DNA from: Thamnidium elegans | Taxonomy: Eukaryota; Mucoromycota; Mucoromycetes; Mucorales; Mucoraceae | Direction of reading: 5' to 3' | Assembly (NCBI GenBank): GCA_025201345.1 | Contig: JAIXMG010000005.1 | Coordinates: forward strand, 620,001-684,000 | Length of the DNA stretch: 64,000 nucleotides | In this document: piece after piece, positions 54,004-64,000 of the stretch | Numbering within the stretch: position 1 is the first letter of the stretch | Layout of the letters: each line of letters begins with the position of its first letter | Translations under genes and position numbers: made by a program | Notes under the pieces: model-generated | Told to the model about the DNA's origin: nothing | The model's database searches: none | Seen by the model: only the letters and a program-made list of their open reading frames with translations

Positions 54004-54770
54004 TTATACTACGGAATCAACAGTGGGCTCAGAACAAATAATTTTCTCCGTTTGTTTTGCTCTAAAATAATCAACTAATGCGCGAGTAACGATAAACCAC
54101 CCCAACATAATTAAGAGATAAGCGTAGGTACCATTTTCTTTTTTAGTAGAATCTTTATTCGTCGTCTTCTAATGTACCGCCTGAAAATTAAAGAGGCTTT
54201 GTCAGTGGTATGAATAAGATTAAATGGGTAAACTATTGTCGAGAAGAATGCTTTCTGAAAGGTTTCAAGCTTTAATATGCCTTAACTCAAAACTTGGTAG
54301 AGTTATTAAGTTTGTCCAAACGGGACCCTCAAACTTTACTTTTAATAAAACAAACAATGGTGATGGGGCTAGCCCATCAATTTAATAAAAAGAAAAAAAA
54401 AATCCGAGCTTTTCAGCTTATTTTATAATGTCATTGATGACAACATGATACTTAAAAATTCGGTTTATAGATACACATCAATAAAAAAAAAATGTTCTAT
54501 CAAGTTCCTTGACATTGACATTTGCTATGCAACTATTAATGCACAACTTAACTACCGTAAAAAAATATATATATATGCAGTTGTATGGAGTACAAGTAAA
54601 TAACAGGTTTAAAGCTTACCTTTAATTTTTTTTAAGAGACTCTTCTTTAACTAGCGGGTATTAATACCATTACATTTGTAGTCTCATAAAAACAAATTCC
54701 CGTAAACGAAAAAAAAAAGAGTAAAAAGACGAACTACCTAAATTTGATAAACTTGTCAATCATGAGCCTT
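54004..54770 (-). pseudogene. Small single-pass membrane protein gene, apparently frame-broken
   Basis: The last segment (54168-54004) reads KENGTYAYLLIMLGWFIVTR, then ALVDYFRAKQTEK, and ends in TVDSVV-stop, a clear transmembrane helix with a positive cytosolic-type flank. Just upstream an acceptor (TTTTCAG) is followed by GTLEDDE in another frame, one base off. A possible exon before it, between CTAG (about 54649) and a GTAAGC donor (about 54617), reads LKKSLLKKIK, and a possible start near 54765 reads MIDKFIKF. Together they would make a protein of about 80 aa, but one frameshift and one phase conflict remain. It is a decayed gene, or a real one with undetected exon boundaries. Confidence 0.35.
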
Positions 54771-55289
54771 TTTTTTATAGCGCTTATTAATCCAAACGAA
54801 ATATTGTCAAAACATGTTCTGTGATACAGAAAAAAAAACCCTGAGAAAAAAAGAAAAAAAAGTTTTCAATTAACAAATTATTTTGTTTCATGACGAAATA
54901 TATAGACTTTAAATACATTTTATTCTAATCATTTTTATTCTAACCATTTTATAATAATAATAAAAAGAGAGAGAGAAAGAAAAAGAGAGAGAGCTTTGTA
55001 TATGATGGAGAATTAAACTAGTATTATTTAATCTGTTTACTTAAGTGACAGAATGAATAAAACAAAAAGAAGTTCTTATCTGGCTCTTATTTGTTGTTAT
55101 TGTATTATAGAATAGCATGAACAGGAGATAAACGTGAGGTTTTATCGTCTACACGTTGACCTCTCGTCATCCGGCTGTCATGTTTTTCCTTTTTTTTTTC
55201 TTCCTCTATAAATTTACCGATCCAAATGCCTCTTCTTTTTTTCTTTACAAGGTTTATCTTATATACCTTTCTTTTTTTTAAAAAAAAAG
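54771..55289. other. Promoter region of the MATE transporter gene
   Basis: AT-rich with a GA/AG-rich stretch at about 54967-54993 and T-rich leader just before the start. No ORF supported. Confidence 0.5.
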
Positions 55290-57252
55290 ATGTTACGCTT
55301 ACCTACCATCATTAACTTTCCTCTGATTCTCTGGAAAGACAAAAGACAAAAAAGAATTGATGAAGAAGAAGAAACAAGGTATCTATTGGAGGCAGAAGAA
55401 ACTCTTATCAAACATCATGGCTCTAGTCAAAATTTATTCGTACAAAACGATACAAACAAGAGCCTCTTTTTAAATAATCAAGTACATGATGAGCTTGTTG
55501 CTATCCTCAAGTTTGCTATACCCCTTATCGTTACTTTTTTACTAGGTATTGGTAATAAAGTGATTGATGTTTGGTTTTTAGGAAAAGTCGGATCTGAAGG
55601 TATATATATATAAAAAAAACTTAATTATGCAAAGCAAAAATCTAAATTCTACCATTAGCCATGGCTGTCGTTAGTTTGGGTGGTCTTTTTACTACCGTGG
55701 CTGGTTTGTCTGTTGGTCAAGGCATTTTAACAGGTACGACACAACTCATTGTTTGCTGATCAATTTTCGGGTATTAATCCCATTTTTTAATCTAGCGATT
55801 GATACGTTAGTCGCTCAAGCGTTCACGGGAGCTAGTAACCCTCTTACTGTTGGCACAATTCTTCAAAGAGGGTTACTTATTGTATACATATTCGGTATAC
55901 TAGTTGCTTTGTTATGGTAAATATTATAATTCATGCAGTACGATGTACACTATATTCATTTTATTTTATTTTTTTTTAAAAAAAAGGTCATATGCAGAAA
56001 ATATTCTTTTATATATGGGACAAACGCCAGAATTAGCTAGTATGGCGCAAACTTACGTTACAATTATTACACCCAATATATTTCTTTCATTTACCATAGT
56101 ATCTATCCGAAAATTTTTACAGGGTTTAGGTATGTATATGTATATACACAAAAAAAAAAAAAAAAAAAAAAACTTATTAATTGTAGTTCATATCAATAAC
56201 ATCTTGAAATAAATGATAGGAGAAATGAGAGTCACCATGTACTTGATTATCATTTTATTTCCTATTAATATACTTGCCGATTACTACTTTCTTATCTATT
56301 TGGATCTCGGGTACATTGGTGCTGCTTATCAAAATGTACTCATTAGTACCGTGTTACTGTTAATATATGTCTTGTTTATATTTATATATACTGACGCAAA
56401 GAAATATTGGCCTGGATTTACTGGTCAAGCGTTTTCTCAATGGGGTGTATTTTTAAAACTAGGTATTTTTTATTGTGCCTCATACTATATATAGCACTAA
56501 TAGATATATAAAAAGGTATTCCGGGTATGTTAAGCGTATCTACAGATTGGGCTTTTGAAGTATGCGCTATTATTGCAGGCGTACTGGGCCAAACTAGTCT
56601 TGCTGCTCAATCTGTTGTATTGACAGTTAATATGTTATTTTTAATGATACCCGGGTAATGCCATAATTATCTTTTTTTTTTTTTTTTTTTTTTTTTTTAC
56701 AGGAAATTTATATGTTTTTTTATATATATCTGTAGTGCAATTACAAATGCTCTTATTGTACGACTTGGTCACCATTTAGGCGCCAATCAACCGAAAAAAA
56801 CCAAATTATGCGTTATGATATCTACATTTCTAGGTTTAATATTCGTTTTTGTAGACGCCATTATAATGTATACTTACAGATCCAAGATCGCTCATACGTT
56901 TAGTACAGACCAAGAAGTCATTTTGGCGATTGAAGACTTGATGGGAGTAGGCAGTCTGAGTCATTTCGCACTGGGATTTGGTATTGTCTTGTCTGGTACA
57001 CTTAACGCGTTTGGTAAACAATCGATTGTTGCTGCATTTAATATTGTATCTTATTATGCTATCGGGTTACCTTTTGGGTTATACATGACTTCTCATCATG
57101 GGTGGGGATTAATCGGCATTTGGTCTGGTGTCGTGCTATCTGGTGTATTAAAATCAATTGGAGAATCCATTTATATTATACGTTATATCGATTGGGAACA
57201 AGAGTGTGTAAATGCTGCAAATAGAATTAATAAACAAGAAATACGAGCTTAA
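55290..57252 (+). CDS. MATE-family multidrug/toxin extrusion transporter
   Basis: Seven exons (55290-55599, 55659-55733, 55796-55916, 55987-56129, 56220-56462, 56516-56654, 56736-57252) give 515 aa. After a 65-residue polar N-terminus there are twelve hydrophobic segments in two halves, beginning ELVAILKFAIPLIVTFLLGI and, in the second half, GIPGMLSVSTDWAFEVCAII. MATE signatures visible: IDVWFLGKVG, GLSVGQGI, the paired loops and GQTSLAAQSVVLTVN. These antiporters export cationic or organic compounds using a proton or sodium gradient, at the plasma or vacuolar membrane. Substrate is not predictable. No export-gene neighbour or regulator is nearby. Confidence 0.92.
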
Positions 57253-57558
57253 ACCTATTTATCTTTTTTTGTCTTGTTTTGAAACAATTATTTTAACTTT
57301 TTTTAATCTATTATATATGCTTTTTTTTTTTTTTTTTCATGCAAAAGTTTCAAGTACCTGGTTTTTGATTTTCGGATAAATTATTCATGCGGAATGTTAC
57401 AAAAGAAAGCATCTGAGTGGTGGTAACAAATTTAGAGTTGCGATAAATACCAAAAAAAAACGCACCAGTAACAAATCAAGTAACTTTTTTTTTTTTTTTT
57501 TTGTTCCTGTCAAAATTTTCGAAAAACATTTTTTTTTTCTTTAATTATTATTATTATT
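57253..57558. other. Short intergenic stretch between MATE and TTL genes
   Basis: About 300 bp, T-rich, with AAACCA-like words; no gene. Confidence 0.5.
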
Positions 57559-58808
57559 ATGACCTTGAAAGCACTTGTTCACCTTGACGAACCTTACACT
57601 CATCAAGCGGTTGTGAAGGCCTTGAAGAATTCCAAACGACTTGATTGGCAAGTGATTGAAGATGTCACGGAAGAGAATGCTGAATCATGTCCTGCAGATA
57701 CCCAACTCCAGTGGCTTGAATACGAGTTAATTGATTGGCACCACTTGGCCAAATACGACACCGAGAGTCTCTCCAATGCTTACTGTATCCGTAAAGGCTT
57801 GATCCGTAAGTCCCAGTTAGCTTACAATATGGCCAAATACCTCTCCAAACACCCCGACAGTATTTTAAAGAAGGCCATTCCTGAAACTTGGCAATTCGAG
57901 TTGGATCATGTCGATTACTTTGATGAGGCCATGAATGAAGTGTTTGAAGTCGAAAGAGATTTGGAGGAGGAAGGTGGTAACCACATGTTTATTATTAAGC
58001 CCAGCATGGCCAATAAGGCTGCTGGTATCAAGGTGTTTAATTCTTTGGATCAGTTGCGTGCTATCTTTGAGGAACCAGAGTCAGACAGTGAGTCAGAAGA
58101 CGATGATGAGTACGATGAAGACGATGAAGAGGATCTTTCTCAGGTGCGTGAGTGGGTCATTCAACGGTACATCCATAACCCATTGTTAGTGAATAAGCGT
58201 AAATTCCATATCCGTGCTTATGTGATGACCAAATCAAATATTGAAGTGTATCTCTACCGTGATATGTTGGCCTTGTTTGCTTTGAAGGAATATGATACCA
58301 GCAATTTGGACGATAATTTAATTCATTTGACCAACACATGTATTCAAACAGAAGAAGCAGAGTATAATGAAGAAGCATCCGTTAAGCTGTTTTGGGAATT
58401 GCCTTTGGAAGAAAAGGATTTAAATCATATCTTTGAACAAATGAAAAATATTTTGGCTGATGTGTATGACGCTTGTTCAAGTGAAATGACTACGTTTCAG
58501 TGTATTCCTAATGCATTTGAGTTGTTTGGTATTGATTTTATGATTGATGATGAGCTCAATGTTTATTTCTTGGAGGCCAATGCAGTATGTGTAGTAAATA
58601 TAATATGTATTAGCAGTGTGACTTATTTTTTATTTTTTATTTGTAGTTCCCTGATTTCAAACAAACTGGCGGTAAATTACAACATATTATTCAAGAATTA
58701 TTTGAATCCACTAGTCGTGTAGCTATTGAACCCTTCTTTACAGACGGTAAAGAAGTAACAGATGAAAAGATGGTTAAAGTGTTTGAAAAAGAGTTATTGT
58801 CATTATAG
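57559..58808 (+). CDS. Tubulin-tyrosine-ligase-family (ATP-grasp) protein
   Basis: Two exons (57559-58584, 58647-58808) give 395 aa. TTL-type ATP-grasp features: FIIKPSMANKAAGIKVF (ATP-binding loop, about 144-160), WVIQRYIHNPLLVNKRKFHI with RAYVM, DNLIHLTNTCIQ, and the metal-binding end FGIDFMIDDELNVYFLEANA. An acidic insertion (SESEDDDEYDEDDEED, about 177-192) separates the first two blocks. TTL-family enzymes ligate amino acids to tubulin C-termini or other proteins; fungal members resemble TTL/Pby1, and their substrates are poorly known. Its 3' end faces the DnaJ gene with 41 bp between stop codons. Confidence 0.88.
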
Positions 58809-58849
58809 AAAAAGCTTAATACATATATGTTTTTATTTATTTTTTATTT

Positions 58850-60471
58850 TTAATACAAATGGTTATAATATGAATTTGAAGAAGGACCAGCAGTTGTTGA
58901 AGAAAAGTATATATTTTGAAAATCTAAATCATCTTCATCAACAGTGTAAGGGTGATAAGGAAAATTACCCATCGAAGCAGCAGCGGCAGCAGCAGCAAAC
59001 ATTTGTTGTTGTTGTTGTTGTTGCTGTCGTCGTTGATAGTAATACATTTGTTGTTGTTGTTGTTGTTGATGATATTGTTGCTGTTGCATATATAATTCAT
59101 TTCTTCTTTGTAGCTCCCACTGATCTCTTCTTAATCTCTCTTGTTCCATTTCTTGTATCATTCTTTGTTTGAGTTCGTTAAAATCTTCTTGTTCCCTATT
59201 ATTTTGGTTAACATCCTGTACATCATCTCGTTCAATTTGTAGTTTTTCACTGCTATCAGTCAGCATGATTTCGTTTTTTCTCGATCTTACATTATTATTT
59301 TCAATTGACATCGTAGCAGGTGATTGTTCGATGCCGTTAATTTTAGTTGTTCCGTTACTATATTCTTCAATTACATTGGTTCCCTACAGAAAAAAAAAAA
59401 AAAAAAAAGAAGAAAATAGTGTTATATTTTTGATTTGAATCAATAAGTAAAAACTTACATTTTCATCAGTGATTTTTGTAATTTTAACCGTTTCTACAAC
59501 ACCGTTTATACTACGTGTGGACGTAGTGACAGATTTTAAATAGTTGTTACCGCGGTTAGAAGAAGATGTAGATGAGGAAAATGATTGTTGTTGTTGCTGT
59601 GAATGTTGTCTCATCATGGAAGGAAACTGTTGTTGTTGTTGTTGTTGTTGAGCCATAAAATCATGTGATCCAAAAGGTGAATTATGCATCATTGAATGAG
59701 ACATAAAGGACTGATTGAATCCATTGTTTCCGAAAGGAATAAAAGGAGATTGCATAGGAGGAGGAGGAGGAGGAGGAGGCATCATAAATGAAGAGAATAT
59801 GTTATCTGCAGAGAAAGAGGGTTTATAAGATTTTGAATGCAATTTGACAAGTTTAAATATTTACCGTTGAATCCACCAAATCCATTCATGTGATTAAAAA
59901 AGTCAGCAAATACATCCTCAGGTCGATGAAACTGTGGGAGAGAAAAAAAAAATTACTAAGTAAACAGAAAAACCAATTAAGTTTTTTTTTTTTTTACTTG
60001 AAATCCATTAAATAAGAAATCATCATCTCCGTGTAATGATGTTTCACCACGGTTATCATAAACTCGACGTTTCTCAGCTACAAAAAAGAAAAAAGAAAAA
60101 GAAAAAAGAAAAAGAAAAAAAAAAGTTGTTAGTTGATATATATATATAAGCTGATATACGGAATACTTTACGATCGGATAGTATTTCATATGCTTCACTA
60201 TATGTATATAATTGTTAACAAAATGTGTATTATATCATTATAATTCCATAATATACCTAATATCTTTAAACTAAGATAAAATATATTTTTTTAATGAGCT
60301 AGTGGCAAATTATATCATTATGTGTTATGTTCTTACTTTTTCAACGGCGTCTGGAGAACTATTTTTATCTGGGTGGTATTTCAAAGCAAGCTTTCGATAC
60401 GACTTTTTTATTTGTTGTTCATCAGCATCTGTTGAAATGTTCAATATTTCGTAATAATCTATTGTCGACAT
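58850..60471 (-). CDS. DnaJ/HSP40 co-chaperone, DNAJB6-like
   Basis: Seven exons (60471-60337, 60270-60257, 60197-60172, 60077-59998, 59931-59865, 59805-59459, 59383-58850) give 400 aa. The J domain opens [20 protein letters not shown], has HPD at 33-35, and is completed across introns by [20 protein letters not shown]. Exon 2 is a 14-nt microexon (FKDI plus two bases) that is essential for the J domain. A Gly/Phe-rich linker (HMNGFGGF), a Pro run, a Ser-rich stretch and several poly-Gln tracts follow, with a helical charged region ([20 protein letters not shown]). It should stimulate Hsp70 ATPase; the Ser-rich and Gln-rich parts recall DNAJB6-like aggregation suppressors, which is inference. 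Confidence 0.88.
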
Positions 60472-60516
60472 TTTAGTTTAATAAAGCTGGTATATACTAC
60501 AGTAAAAGAGAAAGAA

Positions 60517-60549
<33 letters not shown>

Positions 60550-60832
60550 GAGAGATAAAAAGAGATATATAAAAAACAAAGAGGACTAATAATAATAGGC
60601 AGATAGTGTGCGGAAACTTAAAAAAAAGAAAAAAAAAAGTTGGAATTCAGAGACTTTCCCAAATCAGAAATACGACAATAACATACAATTTTATATAGAA
60701 TTATTTATTATTTATTGCAATGATATTAAGTTTATATATAAGGGAATGAAGTAAATAAATATAAAAGGAGGGAGGAGAGTATGATATGTTACAGACTATT
60801 ATACAATTGTATATATAAATAAATGAGTAAAT
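60472..60832. other. Short intergenic stretch between the DnaJ and second arrestin genes
   Basis: About 360 bp, AT-rich with a GA-rich run (60507-60555). It should contain the DnaJ promoter and the 3' end of the arrestin transcript. Confidence 0.5.
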
Positions 60833-62093
60833 CTAAGTTGACACAAGCCAAGGTAAAATTTCATCATAGGTAGGTGGTGGAAGGATAGAGGATGAATGTG
60901 ACTGTTCTTCATCTTCCGAATCAAATATTGAATTGTAAGAAGGTAAAGAGTAGTTTGTATTGATCATAGAAGTAGAAGCAGGTGAGTTACCAGTTTGTTG
61001 ATAGAGTAATGCCAACATGGAAGTAGGATCATAAGGTAATGTTCGCCATGTTTCTCCATAAGCGGGAAGACCGGTGTTATTGACGGCACAAATAATGATT
61101 GGAAGCGCAGCACGAAGTTCAGAAATATGTCCATCAGCGTTAATAAGAGATAAAACAAACTTTACTTTATGTTTAATACGAATAGCATCATTTTGTATAT
61201 CACACTGTAATTCTTGGGGTGAACTAGGTAATTGAATATTTTGTAGTTTTGTCCACTCAACGAAATTACCACTATCATTGGAATTGGTAATACCAAATTT
61301 ATCATCCCGTGCAGAAAATAATACTCGACCGTGAGCTCGGGACCGGGTATTCAAAAACCCTTGACTACCCGCTCTACATACCATATATTCTTTGAGCGTA
61401 CAAGACAAGTGTCGTACACGCAGTGAATCCACTAGAGGAGTGATACGAATTGTAATAGGAATCTGATCGCCGTGAGTATATATTTTACTAGGTAATGTGA
61501 TTTCGTAATCTAACTTGTTTGCCCATTGATTAGCGACTGATACAGGTTCTAAGAATTCGGGTGTAAAAGGAAGTAATTGTCTCGATACATGCACTATTTT
61601 ACGATTAGAAATGTTTGGTAAGAATCTGGATCTTTCAATGGTGGCTTTTAATTGGTATTGGACCGTATAGAAATTGGCAACATAAGTGGATTCGGGTATG
61701 TCCCCTGGTAGTACCAATTCAAATTCATAGGTGTAGCTTCCTGCACTTAAAATATGCATCTTTTGTTGCTTTGGTAAAAATGTCCATTTATGTTCCAATA
61801 CTGACTTTTCTTCACGAAACAATCTGTCATGACCATTTCCTACACCTAATAAGATATAAGCAACAAAATACTGTTTTTTTTGTTTGTTTTTTACACTAAC
61901 CTTCAGTCCATGAAATTGTCATTTTTCCAACCAATTCCAACTTAATTGACTTTATCTTTGTAGTCTCTTGCAATTGAAGGTTCATAATTCCTCTTAATAC
62001 ACAACCAGCTGACTCTGTTGAAGCACCATACATTATCAAGTTTTCATTCTCCACATGAATCTTTACCTTAGCGTGGGATCGTAATTTATCCAT
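60833..62093 (-). CDS. Arrestin-domain protein, alpha-arrestin paralogue 2
   Basis: Two exons (62093-61901, 61845-60833; donor GTTAGT, phase 1) give 401 aa. The protein tracks the paralogue at 14880-16146 throughout: AKVKIHVENENLIMYGAS, GCVLRGIMNLQ, ILSAGSYTYEFELVLPGD, LDYEITLPSKIYTHGDQIPI, DGHISELRAALPI, TGLPAYGETWRTLPYDP. Its tail contains a strict PPPTYDEI PY motif (about 391-398) plus LPSY with an acidic patch (SEDEEQ), so it should recruit a Rsp5/Nedd4-type ubiquitin ligase directly. Like its paralogue it likely adapts plasma-membrane transporters for ubiquitylation. The intron lies at the same place and phase as in copy 1. Confidence 0.9.
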
Positions 62094-64000
62094 TTTTTTC
62101 TTTTGTTAGCGTGGGGAAATATTTTAAATTATTGTTTTACGGAAGGGAAGAAAGAGCAGAAAATCAAATTTACTTGGCCTTTTTATACTTTTTTTTTTGT
62201 ATGCAAGGGGAGGCTTTTTTATGTTTTTTTTAAAAGGGCGATTTTTGTGTTACACACTGTCACACAATATAATTTTTTTGGGAAGAGTCCAGAACTGAAT
62301 AAAAACTCTTTTTGCCTCACTATTGTGTGGTGTTCCTGAGGATCAATAATAGTTTAAACATTGCAAAAGAGATGATGAGTTTTATAATATCTTATCAGTA
62401 TATTGCAAGTATAAATCACTTGTATACTCCTCCTCCCCTAATACTTATTTGTAAACACCACGCGACGCAATAATAAATATAGGTTCTATTTCATCCTTTT
62501 ACGCTCACACCATATTAATTTACTATGGTAACAAATACTTGTAAAAAGAGAGAGTTTTGTACTACTTACTTTTGTATTTTTCGGTATGATCTTTGACATA
62601 CTTTCTTAAACGAAAAAAAAAAAAAAAAAAAAAAAAAAGTATTCGTATATGTGTATACACTCTATTGAAGTGATTTTTTATTTTTTTTGAACACAAAGTT
62701 TGATACTAGCAGAAATGCTAATTTAGCACGGCTTATTAAGCCTATGTGTATGTAGTATATACATTGGCTCTTTCAGGAAATCAGAAATTCTATTTCTTTC
62801 TGATTTCCTCCTTTTTTATCATATGTTATTTATTAAACAAGAGTAATTTTATTCTACGTGCGGTTTAGAATGTCATCATTTTCCCCTCATTCTTTTGTAC
62901 GATTGTTTCTTGTATACTTTCAGATCAACCAGAGTGTCCTTTAATGTGGAAGCAAGTTGTGTTTATAAGTTTTTCTTCAGCATAAAGATGCAACCTTCCA
63001 CTTTTTCTCTCCAACCCCTGGTTAGTGCCATCTCTTCATATTTAAGCTTTTACAGTGGGAGAAATGAGATTCAAAAAACTTATGGAGAACAATAAAGCGC
63101 TACACACTAAAAGTGGATCAGCATGACAAAATATTGATTTTTTAGCCGATTACATCCGATATATTTCAAACTTTTTTTTTTTTCGATTTGAGAGTGAAAG
63201 ACCAATAGTAGGGAATTATTATTTGTCGCGTGGTCTTCATAAACAAATAGAATCCTCGACCGCAATGACTGTAACACAAGCTTCTTTTTTTTCAAGTCTG
63301 ACTAATAAAATCCCTCTTTTTCAAAAAAACCGCAGTTGAATCAAAATATTTGATTTATAATAGGAACGTTGCATATTATATGTGTTTGATTGATACTTGC
63401 TATTATAATAAATAACAAAGTTCTGGACCGTTCTTCTGAAACTGTAATTCATGTACAACTTAGACACAAGGAAAAAAAAAAACTTGTGTTTAGGGGTAAT
63501 AACTTCCCCACGCTTATATAGATTCCCTTTTGTTCTGTCACTCATATAATGGTGAGCCTATTTCTATTTTCATTTTGTGTGTGGAACATGCTATTATCAC
63601 AACATATGCCCGCATGATCTCAGAATTGATTCCTTTGTTTTGTTGTTATTCGTAGTTATATAGATTAATGAACATTTCAAATGTAAATAGATCGGACTCT
63701 AGTATGACTAATAACAACGAAGTAAAGAGAAAATAGTGCTTAGCTTGGAGTTCTTTTTTCTTTTTGGTGCAACCATATATCTAATGCACCCTTTTTTGCT
63801 TGTGTTATGTGTTCAAGTTATATTAAAAAAAAAAAAATGATATGAACACATGCCTTTTGTCTCTCTTTATTCAGCAGTTGGTATCATGTATAAAGAGAAG
63901 CACACCAGTAAAAAATCGGATAATCATTTTTCTTTTTGTAACCTTTTTCTCCTCATGGTTTTCCCGTTATAGCGTTTCGTAATACCCCTTAACCTCAAAT
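62094..64000. other. AT-rich intergenic region to the window end
   Basis: No supported gene. It contains a 26-nt A run near 62612-62638 and a perfect 13-bp inverted repeat at 62775-62809. Short frames up to 78 codons have no recognisable family. The promoter of the second arrestin should lie just after 62094. Confidence 0.5.
62775..62809. repeat. Perfect 13-bp inverted repeat (hairpin)
   Basis: AGGAAATCAGAAA (62775-62787) is exactly complementary to 62797-62809 with a 9-nt loop. It would form a stable stem in RNA or cruciform DNA; function unknown. Confidence 0.75.

Noticed and set aside
62895..63095. 66-codon frame after a CAG acceptor-like site
   Set aside because: No start exon, no family similarity, and no supporting polyadenylation context.

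Overview
This is nuclear DNA from a filamentous fungus, most likely an early-diverging lineage of the Mucoromycota/Mucorales type. The coding genes carry many short introns (about 45-90 nt) with GTAAGT/GTATGT-like donors and TAG acceptors. Intergenic DNA is very AT-rich and full of long T or A runs. The gene set is fungal: chitin deacetylase, exomer ChAP, HAM1-like protein and PAS kinase. Species cannot be named from the sequence alone, and I saw no operons, CRISPR arrays, rRNA or tRNA genes. All exon models were assembled by hand by joining splice sites so that the reading frame is preserved.

Region by region. 1-1.5 kb: the 3' end of an unrecognised gene and a possible tiny two-exon gene. 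2.3-3.3 kb: a secreted chitin deacetylase (-). 3.3-10.4 kb: a gene-poor stretch with a decayed Tnp2-type (CACTA-like) transposase (-) and a 156-bp MITE-like inverted-repeat element. 10.5-13.9 kb: a PAS-domain kinase (+). 14.9-16.1 kb: an arrestin-like adaptor (+). 16.1-19.4 kb: intergenic, with one copy of a dispersed repeat, hairpins and a possible unlisted small gene. 19.4-22.7 kb: a HAM1-like protein (-). 23.9-29.0 kb: SEC31 (+), convergent with Pol III subunit RPC7/RPC31 (-). 29.1-30.9 kb: 2-hydroxyacyl-CoA lyase (-). 31.4-33.1 kb: a nine-exon ELM1-like mitochondrial protein (-). 33.2-34.2 kb: the second repeat copy followed by a broken ORF. 35.2-36.4 kb: a perilipin-like lipid-droplet protein (+). 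36.7-39.8 kb: a mitochondrial-type alanyl-tRNA synthetase (+), convergent with a zeta-class GST/maleylacetoacetate isomerase (-). 43.4-45.9 kb: acyl-CoA oxidase (+). 46.3-48.9 kb: an exomer ChAP (+). 49.2-51.4 kb: a double-PHD MYST acetyltransferase (+). 52.2-52.8 kb: a transposon-derived zinc-binding ORF broken by an amber codon. 54.0-54.8 kb: a degenerate small membrane-protein gene (-). 55.3-57.3 kb: a MATE transporter (+). 57.6-58.8 kb: a tubulin-tyrosine-ligase-family protein (+), convergent with a DnaJ/HSP40 protein (-). 60.8-62.1 kb: a second arrestin paralogue (-). The remainder is AT-rich intergenic DNA.

Functionally this is an ordinary housekeeping neighbourhood with no operon-like logic. 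Several products share themes: secretion and cell wall (SEC31, exomer ChAP, chitin deacetylase), lipid and peroxisome metabolism (acyl-CoA oxidase, 2-hydroxyacyl-CoA lyase, perilipin), mitochondria (ELM1-like, AlaRS), and ubiquitin-adaptor or kinase signalling (two arrestins, PAS kinase). Three convergent gene pairs are separated by only 41-76 bp between stop codons. The most unusual signals are in the gaps: the repeat pair, the MITE, the transposase relics and two small coding-like loci that need a frameshift to read through.
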